Assembly (NCBI GenBank): GCA_029257755.1
Contig: JARIAP010000027.1
Location: 1 to 13,113, forward strand
Length of the DNA: 13,113 nt
DNA from: Helicobacter sp.
Lineage (GTDB): Bacteria > Campylobacterota > Campylobacteria > Campylobacterales > Helicobacteraceae
Direction of reading: 5' to 3'
Shown here: positions 7,024 through 13,113 of the stretch, one piece after another
Position numbering within the stretch: position 1 is the first letter of the stretch
Layout: every line of letters starts with the position of its first letter
Translations under genes and position numbers: made by a program
Notes under the pieces: generated by a model
The model's database searches: none
Seen by the model: the letters and a program-made list of their open reading frames with translations, nothing else
Told to the model about the DNA's origin: nothing

Positions 7024-7218
7024 ATGCCAAAGATGAAAACAAATCGTGGTGCTGCTAAGCGTTTTAAAGTAAAAAAAAATGCAGTTAAAAGGGGCAGTGC
7101 TTTTAAAAGTCATATTTTGACTAAAAAGTCGCCAAAGCGTAAAGCTAGATTAAATTCACCACACTATGTTCATGACACAAATTTGGATTCAGTTAAAAGT
7201 CTTTTATGTATGAGTTAA
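7024..7218 (+). CDS. rpmI: 50S ribosomal protein L35
   Basis: 64 residues, the normal L35 length, very basic. It is a small late-assembly protein of the large ribosomal subunit. The opening [15 protein letters not shown] is diagnostic, followed by [14 protein letters not shown] in the rRNA-binding middle. AAAGGAG at 7012-7018 gives a strong ribosome binding site six bases before the ATG. It stands between infC and rplT in the order conserved in most bacteria, and has its own promoter just upstream. Confidence 0.97.
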   Translation: MPKMKTNRGAAKRFKVKKNAVKRGSAFKSHILTKKSPKRKARLNSPHYVHDTNLDSVKSLLCMS

Positions 7219-7324
7219 TATCAAATTGTCTTATATGGTATTGATATTTATTGTCCCCTTTATGTTTATTGTAACTAAAAGGGAAAGTTTAAACTATATT
7301 GAGTTTGCACCTTTAATATAAGGT
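7217..7324 (+). promoter_or_regulatory. Structured rpmI-rplT spacer, candidate leader control region
   Basis: The 124-bp gap can form three successive hairpins. The first has 8 bp, 7217-7224 with 7241-7248, and overlaps the rpmI stop. The second has 6 bp with three G-C pairs, CCCTTT 7256-7261 with AAAGGG 7278-7283. The third has 5 bp, ACCTT 7309-7313 with AAGGT 7320-7324, just before the rplT ribosome binding site. AAAGG at 7278-7282 could instead pair with CCTTT at 7310-7314, so the second and third hairpins exclude each other. L20 controls this operon by binding mRNA in other bacteria; that it does so here is inference. Confidence 0.4.
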
Positions 7325-7342
7325 AAAGTTACAGGAGAAATT

Positions 7343-7684
7343 ATGAGAGTTAAAACAGGTTTTGTAAGAAGAAGAAGGCATAAAAAAATTCTAAAACTTG
7401 CTAGAGGTTTTTATAGCGGTAGACATAAGCATTTTAGAAAAGCAAAAGAACAATTAGAAAGAAGTATGTGTTATGCTTTTAGAGATAGAAAGCAAAAGAA
7501 AAGAGATTTTAGAAAGCTATGGATAGTTAGAATCAATGCGGCATGTCGTTTAAATGGTATGAGCTATTCTAAATTTATATATGCGTTGAAAAAAGCAAAT
7601 ATACAACTTGATAGAAAGATTCTCGCAGATATGGCGTATAGCAATCCCAATGCATTTGCTAATTTAATTGAAAAAATAAAATAA
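7343..7684 (+). CDS. rplT: 50S ribosomal protein L20
   Basis: 113 residues, slightly short of the usual 116-119. It binds 23S rRNA early and is needed to start 50S assembly; in several bacteria it also represses its own operon. The basic N-terminal tail [18 protein letters not shown] and the block [16 protein letters not shown] are typical, and the globular part [20 protein letters not shown] with NPNAFANLI completes the fold. AGGAG at 7333-7337 precedes the ATG by five bases. It is the last gene of the cluster, closed by a strong hairpin terminator immediately downstream. Confidence 0.98.
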   Translation: MRVKTGFVRRRRHKKILKLARGFYSGRHKHFRKAKEQLERSMCYAFRDRKQKKRDFRKLWIVRINAACRLNGMSYSKFIYALKKANIQLDRKILADMAYSNPNAFANLIEKIK

Positions 7685-7689
7685 TTTTT

Positions 7690-7728
7690 ATAAAACAAAC
7701 TTCAAATATAGGAGTTTGTTTTATTTTT
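7690..7728 (+). terminator. Intrinsic terminator after rplT
   Basis: A 14-pair stem (7690-7703 with 7711-7724, one G-U pair, the rest Watson-Crick) encloses a 7-base loop and runs directly into five T (7724-7728). It starts five bases after the rplT stop codon. It is the clearest intrinsic terminator in the window. Confidence 0.88.
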
Positions 7729-7745
7729 ACTTCATACACCACATT

Positions 7746-7792
7746 TAGTTACACAGAATGCTTTAATTAATCTTAAGTATTCTATGTAGCTA
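7746..7792 (+). promoter_or_regulatory. Long near-perfect hairpin in the rho leader
   Basis: Arms 7746-7763 and 7775-7792 pair at 17 of 18 positions (two G-U pairs; C7754 against A7784 is the only mismatch) around an 11-base loop. No T run follows, so it is not a standard terminator. It ends eight bases before the ribosome binding site of the leader open frame at 7811, which suggests a regulatory structure in the rho mRNA leader or an operator in DNA. Confidence 0.55.
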
Positions 7793-7810
7793 TCATAAAC
7801 AAGGAAAATT

Positions 7811-7867
7811 ATGAAAAATATTTTATATGAAATGGAGGTTAAAAATGTCAAACGAGCATTATTGTAA
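7811..7867 (+). CDS. Candidate 18-residue leader peptide overlapping the rho start
   Basis: The frame reads [18 protein letters not shown] and ends with TAA at 7865-7867. AAGGA at 7801-7805, five bases before the ATG, is a good ribosome binding site. The rho ribosome binding site (7834-7838) and its ATG (7845) lie inside this frame, which overlaps rho by 23 bases in another reading frame. Ribosomes translating the leader would pass over the rho start and could block or feed it. E. coli rho also has a short leader gene, rhoL, and is autoregulated in its leader, but I see no sequence likeness to that peptide. It may be chance; conservation in relatives would decide. Confidence 0.4.
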   Translation: MKNILYEMEVKNVKRALL

Positions 7868-9260
7868 AGAAGATACTGCATCAAAATCAAAAAAACAACC
7901 ATACAATAAAAACATAAAATCAAATAGAATAGATAGGGAAAATAGATATGATAATGAAGAAAAAAAGTATAAGGATATAAATAGAAGAACGCATATACCA
8001 GTAGATGGCTTTAAAATGGAAGATCTTCGCGTAACTCCTCTTGAAAGGTTACTAGATATAGCAAAAAATCTTGGGATTCAAAATCCACAAGAATTGTTAA
8101 GGCAAGAGTTAATATTTGAGATTTTAAAAAATCAAGTAAGTCAAGGTGGTTTTATATTAATTTCTGGAATCTTAGAAATTACAAATGAAGGTTATGGTTT
8201 TTTGCGTTCAATAGATGAGAAATTTTCAGATACACAACATGATACCTATGTATCCCAAAGTCAAACACAAAGATTTGCTTTGAGAAATGGTGATATTATT
8301 ACTGGGCAAGTGAGACCACCAAGAGATCAAGAACGATATTATGCACTTTTAAAGATTGAAGCAGTTAATTACCTAAGTTTAGAAGAAATAAAAAATCGCC
8401 CTTTGTTTGAAAATCTTACGCCACTTTTTCCTGCAGAACAATTAAAACTTGAATATAATCACCAAAAAATTACAGGCAGAATGTTAGATCTTTTTAGTCC
8501 AATTGGTAAAGGACAAAGAGCATTGATTGTTGCACCACCAAGAACAGGTAAAACAGAATTAATGAAAGAATTAGCACATGGAATTAGTGAAAATCACCCA
8601 GAAGTAGAACTTATGGTTCTTTTAATAGATGAAAGACCAGAAGAAGTTACAGATATGGAAAGAAGTGTAAAGGGGCAAGTTTTTTCAAGCACATTTGATT
8701 TACCATCTACAAATCATATTCGTGTAGCAGAGCTTGTATTAGAAAGAGCAAAAAGAAGAATTGAAGTTGGAAAAGATGTAGTAATTTTGCTTGATTCTAT
8801 AACTAGACTTGCTAGAGCATATAATGCTGCTACACCATCTAGTGGTAAAGTTTTAAGTGGTGGAGTTGATGCCAATGCACTTCACAAACCAAAGAGATTT
8901 TTTGGAGCAGCAAGGAATATTGAGCATGGCGGTAGCTTAACTATAATAGCCACAGCACTTATTGAAACAGGTTCTAGAATGGATGAAGTAATATTTGAAG
9001 AATTTAAAGGCACAGGAAATGCAGAGATAGTGTTAGCAAGAAATATAGCTGATCGTAGAATCTATCCTGCTTTTGATATTCTTAAATCAGGCACTAGAAA
9101 AGATGATTTATTGTTAGGAGATGAAAAGTTAAGAAAAGTTTGGATGCTAAGAAATGTGATTAGTCAAATGGATGATATTGAGGCATTAAATTTCTTATAT
9201 TCAAAACTTACAGCAACAAAAAATAATGAAGAATTTTTGAATGGTATGAATGAAGTATAA
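7845..9260 (+). CDS. rho: Transcription termination factor Rho
   Basis: 471 residues from the chosen start. Rho is a hexameric RNA-dependent ATPase/helicase that releases nascent RNA from RNA polymerase. After a charged, Lys/Asn-rich tail of about 40 residues, the N-terminal helix domain ([16 protein letters not shown]) and the cold-shock-like RNA-binding fold ([15 protein letters not shown]) follow. The ATPase core has Walker A APPRTGKT with Lys236, Walker B VVILLD with Asp317, and the Q- and R-loop blocks [19 protein letters not shown] and [17 protein letters not shown]. The ATG at 7845 is chosen over an in-frame ATG at 7827 because GGAGG at 7834-7838 lies between them, six bases before 7845. 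Walker A has Arg-Thr where E. coli has Lys-Ala. The MATE gene follows after 29 bp. Expression is probably controlled in the leader. Confidence 0.97.
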   Translation: MSNEHYCKEDTASKSKKQPYNKNIKSNRIDRENRYDNEEKKYKDINRRTHIPVDGFKMEDLRVTPLERLLDIAKNLGIQNPQELLRQELIFEILKNQVSQGGFILISGILEITNEGYGFLRSIDEKFSDTQHDTYVSQSQTQRFALRNGDIITGQVRPPRDQERYYALLKIEAVNYLSLEEIKNRPLFENLTPLFPAEQLKLEYNHQKITGRMLDLFSPIGKGQRALIVAPPRTGKTELMKELAHGISENHPEVELMVLLIDERPEEVTDMERSVKGQVFSSTFDLPSTNHIRVAELVLERAKRRIEVGKDVVILLDSITRLARAYNAATPSSGKVLSGGVDANALHKPKRFFGAARNIEHGGSLTIIATALIETGSRMDEVIFEEFKGTGNAEIVLARNIADRRIYPAFDILKSGTRKDDLLLGDEKLRKVWMLRNVISQMDDIEALNFLYSKLTATKNNEEFLNGMNEV

Positions 9261-9289
9261 TATTTATTAATAAAAAATAGAAGATTTAT

Positions 9290-10642
9290 ATGTTTAATTT
9301 GAAGCTTACAACAAAAATAAAGTTAAAACGCATTTTAAATATAGCAATTCCAAGTGGTTTGCAATCTGGACTTGATATGTTTAGCATGTCTCTTGCTCTA
9401 TTTTATTTGGGTAGTATATCACCATTACATTTTTCAGCATTAGGTATTGGGGCAAAATATATAATTATATTTTATCCTATTAGTGCTATATTTGGAATTG
9501 GGACAAATGTTCTTATGTCTCGTAGATTTGGTGCAAAAAATTATGATGAAATGAATAAAGTATATGCAACGATGGCTTGTAGTGCATTATGTGTTTCTAT
9601 CCCCATGTTTTGTTTGATATTTTTTGGAATTCCAATTTATTTAAATATGCTTAATCTAAGCAATAGTTTATATGATTTGGCTTATGGTTATGTATCATTA
9701 ACTATATTTACATTGCCTTCTATAATTATAAAAAATGTATTAACTTCCGGATTTGCTGCAACTGGTAACACAAAACACCCATTTTATATAAAAATATTTC
9801 TTACTTGTTTAAGTATATTTGGTTATTCTGCTTTAATTGATGGTAAATTTGGTTTTAATCCATTAGGACTTACAGGGGCAGCAATAGTAACATTATTTAT
9901 ATCATATCTTGAGCTTATAGTATTGATATTGTTGCCACGATTTGTAAAAACTAGATTAAGATTAAAATTTTATTTTTGTAAAGAATTTCTATATAACGCC
10001 CTAAAAGTTGGAATCCCAACAGGATTAGAACGGATTTTTACTATATTGTCTCTAACAATTGTACTTATTTTTGTTGGAAAATATTCAATTATGTATGGAG
10101 ATAGTGCAATAACTGGTTTTCAATCTGGAACTAATATTGAAGGTTTTTCATTTATACCCGGGTTTGGTTTTATGATTGCAGTTATGAGTTTAGTGGGACA
10201 AAGCATTGGAGCTAAAAATTATCAGTTAGCACAAGAATATACAAAACTTTGTGCTATTATAGCAAGTATAATTTTAGGCATTTGTGGTTTGTTGCTAACT
10301 ATTTTTTCAGAATCACTTTCGCAAATATTTATACATGATGATATTTTAGGTGTAAAAATATCTATTTCATATCTTATAGCAGTTGGGTTGTCTCAAGTGC
10401 CATTAATATTATCATTTGTATATGATGGTGCATTGCGTGGTGCTGGTTTTACGCAAATACCATTATTTATAAATATTACAAGTATTTCAATATTTAGACT
10501 TTTGCCTATGTGGATTTGTTCAGAATTTCAGTGGGATATTTATTTTTTATTTGTTGTAATTTTTATAGAAACTTATATTCGTGCAATAATATTTTATATT
10601 GCCTTTAGAAGTGGTATATGGAAAAAACAGAAAAACATTTAA
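9290..10642 (+). CDS. MATE family efflux transporter
   Basis: 450 residues, typical MATE length, an inner-membrane antiporter that uses a Na+ or H+ gradient to export drugs or metabolites. It is strongly hydrophobic with about twelve expected membrane segments arranged as two homologous halves. The repeated half-signatures are SRRFGAKNYDE (77-87) and VGQSIGAKNYQLA (302-314), each after the second segment of its half. LGLTGAAIVT (202-211) and GALRGAGFTQIP in the last part are also family blocks. The ATG is preceded by only a weak AGAAG site, and the gene starts 29 bp after rho with no terminator between, so it is probably cotranscribed with rho. The substrate cannot be predicted. Confidence 0.9.
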   Translation: MFNLKLTTKIKLKRILNIAIPSGLQSGLDMFSMSLALFYLGSISPLHFSALGIGAKYIIIFYPISAIFGIGTNVLMSRRFGAKNYDEMNKVYATMACSALCVSIPMFCLIFFGIPIYLNMLNLSNSLYDLAYGYVSLTIFTLPSIIIKNVLTSGFAATGNTKHPFYIKIFLTCLSIFGYSALIDGKFGFNPLGLTGAAIVTLFISYLELIVLILLPRFVKTRLRLKFYFCKEFLYNALKVGIPTGLERIFTILSLTIVLIFVGKYSIMYGDSAITGFQSGTNIEGFSFIPGFGFMIAVMSLVGQSIGAKNYQLAQEYTKLCAIIASIILGICGLLLTIFSESLSQIFIHDDILGVKISISYLIAVGLSQVPLILSFVYDGALRGAGFTQIPLFINITSISIFRLLPMWICSEFQWDIYFLFVVIFIETYIRAIIFYIAFRSGIWKKQKNI

Positions 10643-10666
10643 TAAAAAATTAAGATTCTATAAATG

Positions 10667-10716
10667 TATAAATACTTTAACTTAAAAAATAAAAATGATT
10701 TTTACTCGTATTTATA
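10667..10716 (+). terminator. Possible 3' end structure after the MATE gene
   Basis: A 9-bp perfect inverted repeat (TATAAATAC 10667-10675 with GTATTTATA 10708-10716) encloses a small A5/T5 hairpin at 10691-10703. It lies about 25 bp after the stop codon. The stems are almost all A-T, so this is a weak candidate for the end of the rho-MATE transcript. Confidence 0.25.
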
Positions 10717-10786
10717 TAAAAACACAAGCATTTCAATATAATACACTTACTATAAAAATAGCATTTATTTTGTATAAATTATTTTT

Positions 10787-10795
10787 TGATATAAT
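10787..10795 (+). promoter_or_regulatory. Extended -10 promoter of the DHH phosphoesterase gene
   Basis: TGATATAAT is a perfect extended -10 element following a run of T, the usual promoter look in this phylum. The start near 10802 would give a leader of about 34 bases. Confidence 0.6.
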
Positions 10796-10835
10796 TATAA
10801 ATGAATTATTATAAAATTTTACAGAAAGAGACTAC

Positions 10836-12008
10836 ATGAAAGTATATCATTTATCGCATATAGATTTAGATGGATATGGTTGTCAATTTGTATCAAGAGA
10901 GTTTTTTAAAGATATTACTTTTTATAATGCTAATTATGGCAAGGAGGTAATGGTTAGATTAAACTCTATTTTAAAAAGTATAGAATCTTATAAAACACAA
11001 AGTGGTGAAATTGCTATGCTATTTGGTAAGCCAATTAAAGTAGAACAACAAAATAAAATTAATAATCATATTAAAGAACAATTTATAATACTTATTACGG
11101 ATTTAAATTTAACTTTGCATGAATCTAAATTTCTTAGTGAACAAGTCAAGGAACTAAAAATGTCAAATATAGATGTTGAGGTTATATTGCTTGATCATCA
11201 TGCAACAGGAGAAGATAGTGCAAATATGTATTCTTGGTATCATCTTGATATTAATAGGTGTGCTACTAAGATTACTTATGAATATTTGCTTGATAGGTTT
11301 AATTTAGATAATGAAACTCAAAATTGGTTAAAACCTATGGTTGAAATGATTAATTCTGTGGATATATGGCATGAAGATGGTTTTGGATTTGAATTTGGTA
11401 AAGTAGCTATGAGTCTTATCGCAACAAGTAATGAATTTAATCGTTTTATGTTTGATGATGAAAATAGAGATTATAAGTTGAAATTACTAAAATATGCAAG
11501 AAATTTTTTAATTGATTATGATAAAGAAAAAAATGGTGGATTAATAAATGGAAAAGCATTTGATGAAGTAGCATTTGATAATTCGGTATTTTTTATAAAA
11601 AAAGAAATTCTTGGTGGTAATAAAGATTCTGAAACTATGGATAATATTGTATCAAGAGCTCAAGTTAAACTTCTTGAAGCAAAGAAGGAGCAATGCACTG
11701 TGCATTTTGAAGATAAGGTTGGTTTTTTAAGCTATTGTATGGGTGGAATATCTGTTGTTGCAAATAAGTTTTTACAAAACAATCAAGAGTTTGATTTTTA
11801 TATAGATGTAAGCAATAGAGGAAATGTAAGCATACGATCTAATGGTAATTGTGATGTTAGTGCACTAAGTCAAATGTGTTTTAATGGAGGAGGACATAAA
11901 AATGCTAGTGGGGGTCGCATTGATAGTTTTAGAGAGAGTTTTGTGTATGAGGACATTAAACATCAAGTTCAAGGACATTTGCAAATGTCAGATGAATGGG
12001 ATTTATAA
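10836..12008 (+). CDS. DHH/DHHA1 family phosphoesterase (NrnA/oligoribonuclease-like)
   Basis: 390 residues, cytoplasmic. DHH phosphoesterases use a pair of metal ions to cleave phosphodiester bonds in short oligonucleotides or cyclic dinucleotides. Motif I is HIDLDG (His8, Asp10, Asp12), motif II Asp89 in ITDL, motif III LLDHHATG with Asp120, His121 and His122, and motif IV probably Asp176 in VDIWHEDG. The DHHA1 substrate-binding loop FNGGGHKNASGG lies near residues 349-360. Two inserts (about 40-80 and 190-270) make it longer than typical NrnA of about 310-340 residues. The start has its own promoter but only a weak ribosome binding site (AAAGAG). It could process nanoRNA, pAp or cyclic dinucleotide products; the sequence alone does not say which. 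It seems to be transcribed on its own. Confidence 0.88.
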   Translation: MKVYHLSHIDLDGYGCQFVSREFFKDITFYNANYGKEVMVRLNSILKSIESYKTQSGEIAMLFGKPIKVEQQNKINNHIKEQFIILITDLNLTLHESKFLSEQVKELKMSNIDVEVILLDHHATGEDSANMYSWYHLDINRCATKITYEYLLDRFNLDNETQNWLKPMVEMINSVDIWHEDGFGFEFGKVAMSLIATSNEFNRFMFDDENRDYKLKLLKYARNFLIDYDKEKNGGLINGKAFDEVAFDNSVFFIKKEILGGNKDSETMDNIVSRAQVKLLEAKKEQCTVHFEDKVGFLSYCMGGISVVANKFLQNNQEFDFYIDVSNRGNVSIRSNGNCDVSALSQMCFNGGGHKNASGGRIDSFRESFVYEDIKHQVQGHLQMSDEWDL

Positions 12009-12085
12009 AATATAAATAAATAACTATACAAGAATAAACAATAACTAAATTTTTAAAAAAATACACATGTTATTTTAATATCTTA

Positions 12086-12109
12086 TTTTGTAATATTTAT
12101 TTTACAAAA
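12086..12109 (+). terminator. Possible 3' hairpin after the DHH gene
   Basis: An 8-bp perfect stem (TTTTGTAA 12086-12093 with TTACAAAA 12102-12109) with an 8-base loop stands 78 bp after the stop. It is not followed by a good T run, so assignment as terminator is weak. Confidence 0.25.
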
Positions 12110-12196
12110 CTTATATATTATTAAATTTTTCATAATAAATAGATTGTTTTATATGTAAATATAAGCATATTTTTATGTCTTACCTAATTTCAATTA

Positions 12197-12205
12197 TGCT
12201 ATAAT
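12197..12205 (+). promoter_or_regulatory. Extended -10 promoter of the chemoreceptor gene
   Basis: TGCTATAAT is a perfect extended -10 element, placing the transcription start near 12212 and giving a leader of about 20 bases that holds AAGGA at 12221-12225. GCCGAATT directly downstream partly resembles a sigma-28 -10 box, but no matching TAAA stands 15 bases upstream. Confidence 0.65.
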
Positions 12206-12231
12206 GCCGAATTTTAATTTAAGGAACATAT

Positions 12232-13113
12232 ATGCAAATAAATATAAAAACAAAAGTATCGCTTATTTTTAGTATAATAATACTTTTTGGAATTACAATA
12301 TTAAACATTATTTCTATGGAATTGCAAAAAAATAAATCAATGGAAGATTCAATTATATTTCAATCTGATGAACTTAGAGTTGTCGATGTGATTATGCAAG
12401 AAGTCAATTATAATGCTGCAGTTGCAATAGAGGGTATGGCTAAGGCTATTAATAAAATGCCATCAAGTGCCTTTGAGAGTGAAGAACAAATGATTAAATC
12501 CATTGGTAAAATACTTCAAACTCATAATTATTTTACTGGTACATTGTCTAGTTATATTGGTTTTACAAATGGTGTTGCTATAGAATTTGACGATAAAATA
12601 GATAAAGATGGCAAGGAATATGAAATTATTGGAGGTAAATATAATAACTATGATCCAACACAACGACCATGGTATATTGGAGCTGTTAAAAAGAATGGAT
12701 TTTATCAATCAAATGTATATAGGGATTTTGCATCTGGTGCACCTAGCATGACTTATGCTATGCCAATATATAGAGACAATAAATTAATAGGTGTTGTTGG
12801 TATAGATATATTATTAAGCAAATTACAAGAATATTTTGATTTCTTAAGAGAAAAGAATAAAACTCATATGTTTGTGCTTGATAGCAAAGGTGTTCCATAT
12901 CTTGCTACAGATACGAGTGTAATTATGAAAGAAAGCCCATTATTTAAGAAAATAGCCCAGATGTCAGCAGAAACTCCAGACTTTTACCCAATAGAAGTTG
13001 AAGATAATGGAGTAAGAAAGATGACTCAATGTAAAACCTCAAGTGATAAGAAGTTTGCTACCTATACACTTTGTAGCTTTGAGCCACTTGCAAATATAGA
13101 AGACCCAATTAAA
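12232..13113 (+). CDS. Methyl-accepting chemotaxis protein with dCache sensor domain, N-terminal part (cut by window edge)
   Basis: The first 294 codons are open to the window edge. Residues about 8-28 form a membrane segment after a short Lys-containing start, followed by a periplasmic dCache_1 domain. The membrane-distal Cache half carries Tyr140, Arg145, Trp147 and Tyr148 in YDPTQRPWY, then Tyr163, Asp165, and Asp192 in GVVGID. These offsets from the Arg (-5, +2, +3, +18, +20, +47) match the amino-acid-binding dCache pattern known from receptors such as PctA. The second Cache half begins near THMFVLDSKG, and two Cys appear at about residues 264 and 278. AAGGA at 12221-12225 sets the ATG. 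The second membrane segment, HAMP and signalling domains are outside the window, so a sensor kinase or GGDEF protein is not formally excluded, but a chemoreceptor is most likely. Confidence 0.85.
   Translation, partial: MQINIKTKVSLIFSIIILFGITILNIISMELQKNKSMEDSIIFQSDELRVVDVIMQEVNYNAAVAIEGMAKAINKMPSSAFESEEQMIKSIGKILQTHNYFTGTLSSYIGFTNGVAIEFDDKIDKDGKEYEIIGGKYNNYDPTQRPWYIGAVKKNGFYQSNVYRDFASGAPSMTYAMPIYRDNKLIGVVGIDILLSKLQEYFDFLREKNKTHMFVLDSKGVPYLATDTSVIMKESPLFKKIAQMSAETPDFYPIEVEDNGVRKMTQCKTSSDKKFATYTLCSFEPLANIEDPIK

Noticed and set aside
7685..7810. Possible tRNA or other structured RNA gene between rplT and rho
   Set aside because: The two hairpins are a terminator and a leader stem; no cloverleaf, anticodon arm or CCA end can be formed.
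7732..7923. Minus-strand open frame of 63 codons across the rho leader
   Set aside because: Its hydrophobic translation comes from AT-rich sequence and from the rho leader hairpin, and it overlaps the rho start; no ribosome binding site or homologue is apparent.
12206..12213. GCCGAATT as a sigma-28 -10 box for the chemoreceptor gene
   Set aside because: The expected TAAA is not at the right distance, and the start would fall on the ribosome binding site; the extended -10 TGCTATAAT just upstream explains the start better.
12463..12708. Minus-strand open frame of 81 codons opposite the chemoreceptor
   Set aside because: It lies inside the dCache coding region, which is certain from its motifs.
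1..13113. Defence, phage or other accessory system
   Set aside because: No integrase, transposase, repeat array, toxin-antitoxin pair or defence domain is visible; all identified genes are core or common Helicobacter types.

Overview
The window looks like chromosomal core DNA from a low-GC Helicobacter-type member of the Campylobacterota. The main evidence is the protein content. The threonyl-tRNA synthetase resembles the Helicobacter form as I remember it. A 96-residue protein of the HP0242/DUF2018 family is present, a family I know only from this phylum. thrS, infC, rpmI and rplT stand in the order known from Helicobacter pylori. Gaps between genes are very AT-rich, and promoters show a good -10 box, often with an upstream TG, but no clear -35 box, which is usual in this group. 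No phage, plasmid, insertion sequence, CRISPR array or tRNA is visible.

Layout. The left part, to about 3020, reads leftward on the minus strand. From right to left it holds the DUF2018 protein, alanine dehydrogenase (ald), the 4.5S signal recognition particle RNA (ffs), a stand-alone MnmC-type tRNA methyltransferase, and the first 23 codons of a family 2 glycosyltransferase cut by the window edge. From 3333 everything reads rightward: ispG (isoprenoid synthesis), the translation cluster thrS-infC-rpmI-rplT closed by a strong terminator, rho followed closely by a MATE-family exporter, a DHH/DHHA1 phosphoesterase, and the first 294 codons of a chemoreceptor with a dCache sensor domain, cut by the right edge.

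How it fits together. The thrS to rplT block supplies translation parts (tRNA charging, initiation factor 3, proteins L35 and L20). thrS and infC overlap by four bases, both using TTG starts. rpmI has its own extended -10 promoter, and the rpmI-rplT spacer can fold into several hairpins. Rho is the transcription termination factor. Its leader holds a long near-perfect hairpin followed by an 18-codon open frame with its own ribosome binding site that overlaps the rho start, which suggests control at the leader. The chemoreceptor carries the spacing of residues described for amino-acid-binding dCache domains, and alanine dehydrogenase uses an amino acid as substrate; any link between the two is only a guess.

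I see no novel multi-gene system here. The items most worth a second look are non-coding: the ffs gene, the rho leader, the rpmI-rplT spacer, and a 15-bp perfect inverted repeat overlapping the thrS promoter.
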